DNA of 64,000 nt from Corynebacterium coyleae (GTDB lineage Bacteria > Actinomycetota > Actinomycetes > Mycobacteriales > Mycobacteriaceae), in contig NZ_CP047198.1 in the NCBI RefSeq assembly GCF_030408635.1, positions 2,418,001 through 2,482,000 of the forward strand, read 5' to 3'. How positions within the stretch are numbered: position 1 is the first letter of the stretch; every line of letters starts with the position of its first letter. Positions 53,394 to 61,317 of the stretch are shown here, one piece after another. The notes under the pieces were generated by a model. That model saw only the letters and a list, made by a program, of their open reading frames with translations. It did no database searches and was not told the origin of the DNA. Both the position numbers and the translations under genes were made by a program.

Positions 53394-54845
53394 TTAGAAT
53401 GACGAACTGCCACCACCAGCGGAAAAGCCTGACGAGGACACGCCGCCACTAAAGCCACTCGAGGAGGACGACGCCGCCTTTGCCGCCTGCACGTTCGCCG
53501 CGTGCCACGAGTGCATCTGCACGTATGGGACGTACCCGCCGTACCAGAACCCAGTCTCGTACACCGCCGGTGCCCGCAGCTTTTGCTTCTCCTTCACGTC
53601 GCTGAACTGCTTCTTCTTCACCTGGTCCAGGATCACGCGGTAATCGCCGAGCACGCGCACGAAGTCGTCGAGGAAGGTGGGGGAGTTCGGGTTTGCGTCC
53701 AGCGCCTCGATCCGCCCCATCAGCAGATCCAGTTCCCGCTTCAGCTCCTTGCCCTTCACCTCACTGCGCGCCCGCAGCACGTCCTCGCGGATCTTGGTCA
53801 GGTCGGCCCGTCGCGCCGCGGCGTCGCCATGCTCGACGGCGAAAAGCCTGTCGATGTTTTCCTCCGCCTTAGACACGTGCTTGACGGATTCGGCCGCGTC
53901 CGCCAACTGCCTGCGGTGCTCGTACACGTCCTTGTCGTCGTTCATGTTGATCGCGTTCAGCCCCGCCGCGCCGTGGACCAACTCGTTCATGCTCAGGAAG
54001 CGGTCGCGGACTTCCGCCCACTGGCGGCGCAGGGTTTCGTCGGCAAACGCGGACGTCAGCGAGTTCGCCCGCACGTCCACCTCGTCCAGCCGTCCTGCCA
54101 GGCGGGTGTATTCGCTGGTCACGGTGTCGTAGTCCTTGCGCGCCTGGGCGACTGCTTTTCGACGACGCCCCCGCACCGCCAACAACCCACCCCCACTAGC
54201 GCCTGCCACACCGGCACCGAGGACGCCAAGCCCGATGGTCGCGCCGATCTGATCATCAGTCGCGTCGTCCACCTGCTTCTGGGCGAGTGCCTCGGCGTTC
54301 ATGGCCTGGTTCGCGGTACGGAACAGCCCGGCCGGGATGTTGCCGTCCTTCACGCCGGGTTTCATGGCGTCGAGGAGATCGGCGAGGTGGGATTTGTCGT
54401 CAAGCATGAGCTCGCGAGTCACATCCTCGCCGCCGTACACAAACGCCTGGCGTGGGTCGAGGCCAACGCCGACGATGAGCGCGCCGTCCGCAAGGTGGCC
54501 GTTCTCGCGCTTCGACTGATCGACGAGGTCCGGGTACTGGGTGCGCAGGAGTTCCTCAACGTCGTCGAGGACGTTCTTGTGGTTCGTTTTGAACACCATG
54601 TAGTGGAAATCCGTGACCACCTCAGGCGCATCAATGCGTGCAGTGTCACGCTCGAGACGGGCGCGGTCGTCGGGGGAGAGGACCTGCTGCGGGTCGTCGA
54701 TAATCGCATTCGGCGCGCCATGCGTTTACATCGTGACCTGCGAAATCTCCGGCACATCCACCATGTTGTAGCCGACGGCGGCGCCACCGAAACCCACCAA
54801 CGCCGTGATGCCAAGAACCGCTGCAGTCTCACTCAAATTCGCCAT
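53394..54845 (-). pseudogene. DUF5129-type envelope protein gene with internal stop
   Basis: From ATG 54845 the frame encodes a membrane helix (AVLGITALVGFGGAAVGYNM) and then a TAA at 54726-54728 (codon 40). The same frame continues without further stops through a TPM-like domain (VVTDFHYMVFKTNHKNVLDD), a second membrane helix (GATIGLGVLGAGVAGASGGG), a long coiled coil and a Ser/Gly-rich tail (SSSSSGFSGGVSSSGFS). The intact part could be translated from GTG 54620 but would lack the N-terminal helix. Either a recent nonsense mutation or a sequencing error. Confidence 0.8.
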
Positions 54846-54953
54846 GGAAAAAAATTTTAGCGACGAAGTAACGCACATCGCTTGGCAAGCGATGTTAGGT
54901 TTACACGTGTCAGAGCCCTGGCATGTTTAACCGATCACATTGAGGAGAACCCC

Positions 54954-55382
54954 ATGAAGCGCATCGCTACCGCAGCAGCCGCTGCAACCCTGTCCCTGTC
55001 CCTCGTTGCCGGCCCGGCTTTCGCTGAGACCGAGGGCACCAACGCCCCGAAGCCGGGTAAGGAAGGTTCCTCCATCTCCAAGCAGGAGGGCGACAAGGCC
55101 GGCGAGACCAAGGTCGGCTCCTCCGAGCGCTTCAAGGCGTGCAAGAAGGAAGAGAAGAAGGTCGAAGCCAAGGACGGCGACGCTAAGGCTGACGAAGCCA
55201 AGGCCAAGGAAACCAAGTCCACCGGCGACTGCATCCAGGAGCTCATCAAGGACGACAACTACAAGTCCGGCATCCTCGGCCTCCTGATCGGCGTCCCGGT
55301 TGCTCTCGTCGCACTGCTCGGCGCAGCTGCTGCCTTCTCCGGCGCTATCCCGGGCCTGCAGCTCCCGGCTCTCCCGTTCTAA
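54954..55382 (+). CDS. Small secreted two-Cys protein with C-terminal membrane anchor (paralogue C)
   Basis: A 142-aa protein: Sec signal peptide (KRIATAAAAATLSLSLVAGP, cleavage near AFA-E), a very Lys/Glu-rich mature domain with two Cys (FKACKKEE, GDCIQEL), and a C-terminal helix GILGLLIGVPVALVALLG ending in LQLPALPF. ATG 54954 with GAGGAGA upstream. Tandem with paralogue D (55531); same layout as the pair at 23934/24652. Envelope protein of unknown role. Confidence 0.8.
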   Translation: MKRIATAAAAATLSLSLVAGPAFAETEGTNAPKPGKEGSSISKQEGDKAGETKVGSSERFKACKKEEKKVEAKDGDAKADEAKAKETKSTGDCIQELIKDDNYKSGILGLLIGVPVALVALLGAAAAFSGAIPGLQLPALPF

Positions 55383-55405
55383 GTCACACTTAGACGCGGT
55401 ACTTT

Positions 55406-55439
55406 GACCCGGCTCCCCTGGTGGGAGACCGGGTCTTTT
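55406..55439 (+). terminator. Terminator after paralogue C
   Basis: GACCCGG (55406-55412) pairs with CCGGGTC (55429-55435), with TCCC/GGGA inside, followed by TTTT. Confidence 0.85.
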
Positions 55440-55530
55440 GTTGTGGTGAGGTTTTTCTGTTGTTCGTGCTGCGAAACGTCTTTGACACACGTTTAATAGC
55501 AGGTACACACCTCACCTCAAGGAGAAAACC

Positions 55531-55944
55531 ATGAAGCGCATCGCTACCGCCGCTGTCGCGGCAACCCTGCCCCTGTCCCTCGTTGCCGGCCCGGCATTCG
55601 CCGCTGAAGGAGATTTTGGCTCTTCGCTCTACTACAGGGATTGCAAAGTCCAAATAGACGAAGTTTTCCTTAATTACGACCTCTCCTTGAAGGAGGCCAA
55701 GACCGACCAAGAGCGGGCCGAGATCAAGCAGGCCATCGAGGAAAACAAGACCGAATATTTAAAGGAGTACAACAGCTCCACCCCCTCCGGTGTCTGCATC
55801 AAAAAGACTGTAGATCAGGAAGCGTACAAGTCCGGCATGCTCGGTCTCCTGATCGGCGTCCCGGTTGCCCTCGTCGCACTGCTCGGCGCTGCTGCCTTCT
55901 CCGGCGCTATCCCGGGCCTGCAGCTCCCGGCTCTCCCGTTCTAG
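55531..55944 (+). CDS. Small secreted two-Cys protein with C-terminal membrane anchor (paralogue D)
   Basis: A 137-aa tandem paralogue of the preceding gene. Signal peptide and C-terminal 40 residues are nearly identical (YKSGMLGLLIGVPVALVALL; ends LQLPALPF), while the middle has diverged (YRDCKVQIDEVFLNYDLSLK; SGVCIKKTVD). Conserved ends with a variable middle suggest either gene conversion of the ends or diversifying selection on the exposed domain. ATG 55531 with AAGGAGA upstream; own terminator. Confidence 0.8.
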   Translation: MKRIATAAVAATLPLSLVAGPAFAAEGDFGSSLYYRDCKVQIDEVFLNYDLSLKEAKTDQERAEIKQAIEENKTEYLKEYNSSTPSGVCIKKTVDQEAYKSGMLGLLIGVPVALVALLGAAAFSGAIPGLQLPALPF

Positions 55945-55971
55945 GTCGGCGCGCTTAGGCGCTACAAATTC

Positions 55972-56005
55972 AACCCGGTCCTTGTTGAAGGGGCCGGGTT
56001 TTGTG
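55972..56005 (+). terminator. Terminator after paralogue D
   Basis: AACCCGG (55972-55978) pairs with CCGGGTT (55994-56000), with CC/GG extension, followed by TTGT. Confidence 0.75.
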
Positions 56006-56268
56006 TTGCCATGTGGAACTTTCTTCGGTGTGCCGTCGTGGTCTCCTGGGGAAAGTGAATTATTTGGGTGCGGTGGGGGAGGAAAGTTCCCGAGAACAGC
56101 TGTTTTCACCGTCGCGTGACGCAGTGGGGACGCAAACGTCAGTGAAGAACACGAAACCTGTGTGATTTCTCCAACTCGCAACACAGATTCGGCCCGTACA
56201 AGTGAATAGCGACGGGTACGACGCCCGAGCGAATCAACTCGTGCGAATCAATTAGCGAAGGAGTAAAC
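56006..56268. other. Intergenic region before lipoprotein gene
   Basis: No ORF is supported. The word CCTGGGGAAA (56045-56054) is the reverse complement of TTTCCCCAGG in the 148-bp repeats, possibly by chance. Two GCGAATCAA words (near 56212 and 56228) lie just before the lipoprotein ribosome site. Confidence 0.35.
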
Positions 56269-56637
56269 ATGACCAACACTCGTATTGCAGCCGCCGCTAC
56301 CGCTCTTGTTCTCGGCGCAACCGGACTGGCCGCCTGCAACGACTCGGAGGACGCCACCGACTCCGTGACCACCCCGACCGACGGTGTGGTCTCCGACGTC
56401 AGCGACGCCGTCACCACCGGTGGCGCCACCGCAGGTGACACGGGCAGCACGGGTGGCACGGACTCCACCGGCGATGTGGTCGTCTCCGATACGGCTGTTG
56501 TCTCCGAGGATCCGTTGGCGCCGAGCGACGCGGTCATTTCCGACGAGGTAGTGACCAACTCCATTCCGGCTGACGGTGCAGCAGGTGGCGCTGCCGACGA
56601 TGCAGCTGGCAGTGCAGCCACCGCACCGACCAACTAA
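56269..56637 (+). CDS. Small lipoprotein, Ala/Thr/Asp-rich
   Basis: A 122-aa protein with a lipoprotein signal peptide and lipobox LAAC (Cys23), so it is probably diacylated and anchored to the outer face of the cytoplasmic membrane. The mature part is low complexity (TTGGATAGDTGSTGGTDSTG) and probably disordered. ATG 56269 with GAAGGAG upstream. Function unknown. Confidence 0.8.
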   Translation: MTNTRIAAAATALVLGATGLAACNDSEDATDSVTTPTDGVVSDVSDAVTTGGATAGDTGSTGGTDSTGDVVVSDTAVVSEDPLAPSDAVISDEVVTNSIPADGAAGGAADDAAGSAATAPTN

Positions 56638-56664
56638 GCCAATACCGGCAGCGGGTAAGTCCCG

Positions 56665-57372
56665 CTAGAACGGTTCAGACACCGCCCGGCTAATCACTAC
56701 TGCGTCAGGCTCGATCCGCTCACGCAGTTGGAGCTCGGCGGTGTTGTTGCTGTCTGAGGTGAGCACCCACCCCGCCCAGGCGTCCTTGCCGGGGGAGAAG
56801 ATGCCGTCGCCTTTGCCGATGATGTTCAGGGTGGCGTCGCGAAGCCAGAGCGGGCCGACAAGATCAGCATGCTCGGTGCCTTCGAGTGGGGCGACGAAGG
56901 GTTGGTAGGCGACGGCGTTGAGGGCGGCGAGGGTGTCGTCGAAAAGCTGTTGTGCGACCGCCATATGTTGCGGGGCACCGAGATAGACGATGGTGGTGAG
57001 GGAGAGGGGGCCGGTGGGCTCGTCGCGAAGCGTGAGGTCCGACAGGCCGCCGAGTGCCGCCGCGAACCGCGTGGGGCCGCCCATATCCTCGAAAAAGAAG
57101 TAGTCAAGCGCTTCGTCGCGGTTCGTGGTGGAGAAGTCCACGAGCGCGTTGAGCTCGTAGAGCTGGAGGTCCTCAGGTGCGGCGAGGTTGTCGTACGCGG
57201 CCTGGCAGCGGAGATCCCAAAGCACATACTCGTCCTCGATGGGGTGGGGGTGCGGCGACACCGCCGCAATCTCGACGCCGCTGGCCCGGATGCGGTTCAG
57301 GTAGAGCTCGTACGCGCCGTCGAGGTCCGGCTCGTGCGCCACGAAATGAGTGGTGACGATCTCGAAGGACAT
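56665..57372 (-). CDS. Hypothetical protein, 235 aa
   Basis: Starts MSFEIVTTHFVAHEPDLDGA at ATG 57372. Soluble alpha/beta protein with ALDYFFFEDMGGPTRFAAAL and a C-terminal DAWAGWVLTSDSNNTAELQL. No domain recognised. Convergent with the lipoprotein gene; the parS-like site at 57408-57423 lies upstream of its start. Confidence 0.65.
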   Translation of the reverse strand: MSFEIVTTHFVAHEPDLDGAYELYLNRIRASGVEIAAVSPHPHPIEDEYVLWDLRCQAAYDNLAAPEDLQLYELNALVDFSTTNRDEALDYFFFEDMGGPTRFAAALGGLSDLTLRDEPTGPLSLTTIVYLGAPQHMAVAQQLFDDTLAALNAVAYQPFVAPLEGTEHADLVGPLWLRDATLNIIGKGDGIFSPGKDAWAGWVLTSDSNNTAELQLRERIEPDAVVISRAVSEPF

Positions 57373-57407
57373 GCGAATGACACTACGCCATTGGGGGAGC
57401 GGGCAGA

Positions 57408-57423
57408 TGTTTCACGTGAAACG
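57408..57423. promoter_or_regulatory. parS-like ParB site 4
   Basis: TGTTTCACGTGAAACG, one mismatch at the last base of the consensus, between two minus-strand genes. Confidence 0.8.
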
Positions 57424-57429
57424 GTGCGC

Positions 57430-59136
57430 CTAGTTGGGGAGGCGATACTTTCGCTTGCGGCTTGTCGGTGGGGCAGTGGGCACAATTTCACCCACATCCA
57501 CCATGCTGCGGAGTCTTGGGCGCAGGGTATTGACACTCACGTCTAGGTGGTCCGCGATATCGCGTGCTGCTGCCTCTCCAACTTGGGCCAGGTAGGCGAT
57601 GAGTTTGTTGTCCGTTTCATCGAGTTCGATGCCGCTGCTTGAAAGAACAAACGAATCCCGCGTGTGGCCCGGACCGAGCAGCCCGCGTGTGACGAGATCA
57701 CTCAACAGACTCCGCGCATCGTCACTATCAAGCCCAATGTGCTTACGGAGCTCCTTCACGGACACAGCACCCAAACCCTTGGCAATCGCCAGCGCGATCT
57801 GTTCCTCTCGAGAGCTATTAGGAGCAACCGACTCCAACCATGCCGACATTTCAGGATCAAGGATCCCGAACCTGTAGAGGATGACGGTGAACTCACCAAT
57901 CCGGGCATCGAACACCGGCTGGGGCAGGCCATAGCCTTCCATCCCTTGCTTCATTCGTTGAATGCCGCTTCCCTGGTTTTCAGCCACGCGCATCGAGCCT
58001 GAAGGCGTTGGAAGGTTGCTCAGCAAGTTCGCGAGCGAAGGGTTCCTGCTTACCGACCTGTTCTCGTCGATATTGTCTTCGGTGCGATCTCCCCACAGTC
58101 CGCCGGGACTGTTTACCTCGACCCGGTCCGGGTACACATCAACCTGCACTTGCCGCCCCTGAACCTGCGGACTGTAGTCACGGTGCATCGCGGCATTCAC
58201 AATCGCTTCACGCAGAGCAATCTCTGGAATCTCAGGTTCGTCGACCATATTCGACCCAACTTCCACAGTACGAACCCGGAGATTGCGCACGACAGCTTTA
58301 ATCGCATCCTCGACCGCCAGTGGAAGCGGACCGTCGCAGTGAGCCCGATCAAGGAAGCGTGTCTCAGACGTCGACTTCTCCGTCGTCGGGTGCACTGCGA
58401 CATCGATGAAGAGCTGCGGGAAGAACTGCTGCGGATAGCTGCCCAATGCCAACGCGCCCGCAAGGGTTGGTACGCCCTCTGCATCAAGCACATGCAGTCG
58501 CTCCAGAACCTCTGCATCGGTTCTTGTTCCCACCCGGATCCGGGATCCCCTCTTCTCCAAAGATTGGATCAGCCCGTTCCACATCTGGCCATCCAGGTCA
58601 TCGAGGTTCGCCCCAGGAACAGGCAGCAACTCCGAGGAATCTGGCGTGTAGAGATTCATGAGCTGGAAGATCTCGTAGCTGGAAAGCCTCTGATCGCCAT
58701 CCAGTACTCGCTTGTACGCGCCATCCCGGAGTCCTTGCGAGGTCACGTAACACGGCATCTGCTTTCCGAGGCGCTCATCGGTACGCATCGGCCGCACCTC
58801 AACCAAGATCACCGGCGAACCCTGGTATTCATCGAGTTCGACGACAGTCTCGGGTATCGGCGTCACCGGAGGCTTCTGTTGGTCGACCCTCAAAGCACTG
58901 ATGAGTCGATCATTCATCGCACGAGAGTCAAAATCAGTGGCTGGCTGGAACGTACCGGTCGACTGATCTTCCTCAATGCCAAGGACGATCAGGCCACCCT
59001 TCGTATTTGCAAAGGCGCTCACTGCTTTCCAAAAGGCTGTATCCAACTTCCCCGTACCGGATTTCGCCTCAATCCAGTGATCATCATTCCGCTGGCGCCG
59101 CAGCCTGGCCATGATGTCATCCATCCGCTCACTCAT
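57430..59136 (-). CDS. AlbA_2 / HATPase_c_4 regulator, second copy in window
   Basis: A 568-aa protein of the same architecture as 21933-23669 but distant in sequence. AlbA_2 domain: HWIEAKSGTGKLDTAFWKAV and NTKGGLIVLGIEED. HATPase_c_4 domain: ALREAIVNAAMHRDYSPQVQ and GSGIQRMKQGMEGYG. C-terminal winged helices: VKELRKHIGLDSDDARSLLS and AARDIADHLDVSVNTLRPRL. ATG 59136 gives MSERMDDIMARLRRQR. The promoter holds six copies of TACAGTGAG, one overlapping the ribosome site, so strong autoregulation is likely. Confidence 0.87.
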   Translation of the reverse strand: MSERMDDIMARLRRQRNDDHWIEAKSGTGKLDTAFWKAVSAFANTKGGLIVLGIEEDQSTGTFQPATDFDSRAMNDRLISALRVDQQKPPVTPIPETVVELDEYQGSPVILVEVRPMRTDERLGKQMPCYVTSQGLRDGAYKRVLDGDQRLSSYEIFQLMNLYTPDSSELLPVPGANLDDLDGQMWNGLIQSLEKRGSRIRVGTRTDAEVLERLHVLDAEGVPTLAGALALGSYPQQFFPQLFIDVAVHPTTEKSTSETRFLDRAHCDGPLPLAVEDAIKAVVRNLRVRTVEVGSNMVDEPEIPEIALREAIVNAAMHRDYSPQVQGRQVQVDVYPDRVEVNSPGGLWGDRTEDNIDENRSVSRNPSLANLLSNLPTPSGSMRVAENQGSGIQRMKQGMEGYGLPQPVFDARIGEFTVILYRFGILDPEMSAWLESVAPNSSREEQIALAIAKGLGAVSVKELRKHIGLDSDDARSLLSDLVTRGLLGPGHTRDSFVLSSSGIELDETDNKLIAYLAQVGEAAARDIADHLDVSVNTLRPRLRSMVDVGEIVPTAPPTSRKRKYRLPN

Positions 59137-59139
59137 GCT

Positions 59140-59260
59140 CTCACTGTACTCACTTTTTACAGTGAGGGCATCACTCAATACAGTGAGGACCCATTTTCAC
59201 CTCTCTTTTTACAGTGAGGGCGTCACTTCATACAGTGAGGAGCCATCTCGATACAGTGAG
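59140..59260. promoter_or_regulatory. Phased operator array TACAGTGAG x6
   Basis: TACAGTGAG on the plus strand at 59158, 59179, 59210, 59231 and 59252 (9 bp each) and once inverted at 59140-59148. Centre spacings of 21, 31, 21 and 21 bp are near whole turns of B-DNA, so the sites face the same side. Several units extend to TCACT-N6-AGTGA dyads. The array ends 3 bp before the AlbA_2 start codon. Confidence 0.85.
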
Positions 59261-59267
59261 CACCTGA

Positions 59268-59283
59268 TGTTTCACGTGAAACA
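59268..59283. promoter_or_regulatory. parS ParB site 5 (perfect)
   Basis: TGTTTCACGTGAAACA, identical to the consensus parS 16-mer, 7 bp beyond the operator array. Confidence 0.9.
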
Positions 59284-59310
59284 CCTCGAAGAGCAACAAG
59301 GCAAAAGAAA

Positions 59311-59328
59311 ACCGCCCCGAAGGGCGGT
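59311..59328 (-). terminator. Terminator after symporter gene
   Basis: ACCGCCC (59311-59317) and GGGCGGT (59322-59328) around a 4-nt loop. On the minus strand it is followed by TTTTCTTTT, 20 bp past the stop of the symporter gene. Confidence 0.85.
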
Positions 59329-59348
59329 CGTCTCAAATCAGTGGGGGA

Positions 59349-60587
59349 CTAGCGGGCAGCGCCTGCTTGGGTGTCCGCCGGGGTGGTGACGGTGTCGTCG
59401 TCAAGCGAATCGTTCTTGATCTTGCCCGCAGCGAACTTGTTCACGATCAGGGCGATCGCGCCGTCGCCGGTGACGTTGGCGGCGGTGCCGAAGGAGTCAA
59501 CGACGATGTAGGACGCGATCATGAGGGAGACCATGGACTCGTCGAAACCGAGGTTGGACTGCAGCAGACCGACAGCGGCCATGATGGCGCCACCCGGCAC
59601 GCCCGGCGCGGCGATCATCATGATGCCCAGCAGGAGGATGAATCCGATGACCTGGCCGGCGGAAATATCCAGGTTGGCCATGAACACGATGGAGAGCGCG
59701 TAGAGGGTGATCTTCATCATCGAGCCGGACAGGTGAATCGTCGCGCAGAGCGGGACCACGAAGCCGGCGACGTCCTCGTCAACCTTGTTCTTCAGGGTGG
59801 ACTTGTAGGTGACCGGGATGGTCGCGGCGGAGGACGAGGTGCCCAGTGCGGTGAAGTATGCCGGCAGCATGTTCTTCAGCGCCTTGAACGGGTTCACGCC
59901 AGCGACGGTGCCTGCGACGAGGTACTGCAGCAGGACGATCACGACGGTCATCACGACGGAGAGCAGTAGGACTACGCCCATGGCCGCCATAGTGTCGCCG
60001 AAGTTCTCGTTCATGCCCAGGTTGAGGAAGGTGCCGAAGATGAACAGCGGCAGCAGCGGGATCACGAACGTGACCACGACCTTGAGCACGATGTCGTTGA
60101 GCTCGCCGAGCACCTTGAACAGGTTGTCGGACTTCACTGCCGTCATGGACAGGCCGACGACGAAGGCGAGGAGCAGCGCGGACATGACTTCCAGTGGTGG
60201 CGGCATTTCAACGCTGAAGTAAGGGGAGAGGCCGCCGGCATCGGGGTCGGCGACATCGGTGATGAGGGTCTTGCCGTCCAGAAGCCTCGGGTACAGCGTG
60301 GACGCCGTGAACCATGCGATCAGGCCGGAGATGAACGTGGAGCCGTATGCGACACCGGCGGTGACGCCGAGCCACTTGCCCGCACCCTGGCCCAGACCCG
60401 CGATGGCGGGTGCGATGAGGGCGAAGATGAGGACCGGCACGAAGAAGCCGAGGAAGTTAGAGAACAGCCCGTTGAACGTGACAAAGACGCGGGCAAGCCA
60501 GTCCGGGAAGAAGAAGCTGCAGGCGAAGCCCAAGGCAATCGCTACAACCACCCAGAACAGCAATGAGTGGAGGATTTTCTTTTGCAT
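59349..60587 (-). CDS. Dicarboxylate/amino acid:cation symporter (DAACS)
   Basis: A 412-aa sodium- or proton-coupled carrier of the GltP/SstT/DctA family. Conserved regions: TALGTSSSAATIPVTYKSTL (serine-rich re-entrant hairpin 1), PLCATIHLSGSMMKITLYAL and DSFGTAANVTGDGAIALIVN. Eight helices and two hairpins expected. ATG 60587 gives MQKKILHSLLFWVVVA. Likely imports glutamate, serine/threonine or C4-dicarboxylates. Divergent from the SdpI gene. Confidence 0.92.
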   Translation of the reverse strand: MQKKILHSLLFWVVVAIALGFACSFFFPDWLARVFVTFNGLFSNFLGFFVPVLIFALIAPAIAGLGQGAGKWLGVTAGVAYGSTFISGLIAWFTASTLYPRLLDGKTLITDVADPDAGGLSPYFSVEMPPPLEVMSALLLAFVVGLSMTAVKSDNLFKVLGELNDIVLKVVVTFVIPLLPLFIFGTFLNLGMNENFGDTMAAMGVVLLLSVVMTVVIVLLQYLVAGTVAGVNPFKALKNMLPAYFTALGTSSSAATIPVTYKSTLKNKVDEDVAGFVVPLCATIHLSGSMMKITLYALSIVFMANLDISAGQVIGFILLLGIMMIAAPGVPGGAIMAAVGLLQSNLGFDESMVSLMIASYIVVDSFGTAANVTGDGAIALIVNKFAAGKIKNDSLDDDTVTTPADTQAGAAR

Positions 60588-60675
60588 GGGCCTAGCGTAG
60601 CCCGTATTTATGCAATCTACTGTATTTTGATCATATTTTTTTGCAGGTGAGCGTCCGGTCGTATGCTTAGTGGCT

Positions 60676-61131
60676 ATGAGTCCGTTCGCGAACATGAGCT
60701 CCCTTAACGTTGTCCTCGGCATTATCTTCTCGTTGCTAACGCTTGCGCTGTTCATCCCCGGCGCGCTCGCCTCTGCGGGCAAGCTGCCCGGCAACAAGTG
60801 GATCGGCCTCCACGTGCCGGCTGTGCGCAAGGACGAAGGCATTTGGAACCAGGCGCATAAGGTAGCGGGTCCGTTCTGGGTGCTGGCCGCGTTGGCGCTC
60901 GCGTTCGGCGCGGCGTTTTCGTTCATCGCTTCCGGCTGGATGTGGGTCATGCCGGCGATCGCGGCGGTAGCGGCGGTGATTTCGGCGTCCGTGGGCGGCA
61001 ACTTCGGTGCGCGCGCCGCGACGTTGGTGGAGCACGCGCGTGAGCAGGCGCCTGCGCAAGAAGAGGAGAAGCCCGCGGTGAACCTTGATGCTTTGCGACG
61101 AGCCGCCGACCACGCCGACAACAACGAATAA
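60676..61131 (+). CDS. SdpI family membrane protein
   Basis: A 151-aa protein with an N-terminal helix (LNVVLGIIFSLLTLALFIPG) followed by the SdpI-type KLPGNKWIGLHVPAVRKDEG and WNQAHKVAGPFWVLAALALA, then two more helices and a charged tail. SdpI is the Bacillus immunity protein to the SDP toxin; most actinobacterial homologues are uncharacterised. ATG 60676; GTG 60670 is possible. Immediately upstream of trpL. Confidence 0.82.
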   Translation: MSPFANMSSLNVVLGIIFSLLTLALFIPGALASAGKLPGNKWIGLHVPAVRKDEGIWNQAHKVAGPFWVLAALALAFGAAFSFIASGWMWVMPAIAAVAAVISASVGGNFGARAATLVEHAREQAPAQEEEKPAVNLDALRRAADHADNNE

Positions 61132-61182
61132 AATGAGCCCGCGAAGCCGGATCCTCGGCTACACTTCCTTTTTGTGACGTAC

Positions 61183-61215
61183 ATGACTTCTCAAACATGG
61201 TGGTGGCTCGCCTAA
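61183..61215 (+). CDS. trpL: trp operon leader peptide
   Basis: A 10-aa peptide MTSQTWWWLA with three consecutive Trp codons; a GTG at 61174 in frame would add three residues. Ribosome stalling at these codons when charged tRNA-Trp is scarce would favour the antiterminator fold. Confidence 0.9.
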   Translation: MTSQTWWWLA

Positions 61216-61280
61216 CTGGCGCGCCACCTAGCGAAGTCACGGCCCGCCAGCTTGTCCCCCAAGCGCCGCGGGCCTTTTTT
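61202..61280 (+). promoter_or_regulatory. trp attenuator
   Basis: The leader Trp codons lie in a first hairpin (GGTGGC at 61202-61207 with GCGCCACC-type bases near 61221-61228). The terminator stem is GGCCCGC (61241-61247)/GCGGGCC (61268-61274) followed by six T. Classic ribosome-mediated attenuation of trpEGD. Confidence 0.85.
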
Positions 61281-61317
61281 ATCCCTCGGTGCAAGCAAGA
61301 ACAGAACCGAGGATCAC

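Noticed and set aside
59140-59260. Plasmid-type iterons or a CRISPR array
   Set aside because: Units are only 9 bp with 12-22 bp spacers and lie at a promoter; there is no Rep or Cas gene and spacers are not of CRISPR length.
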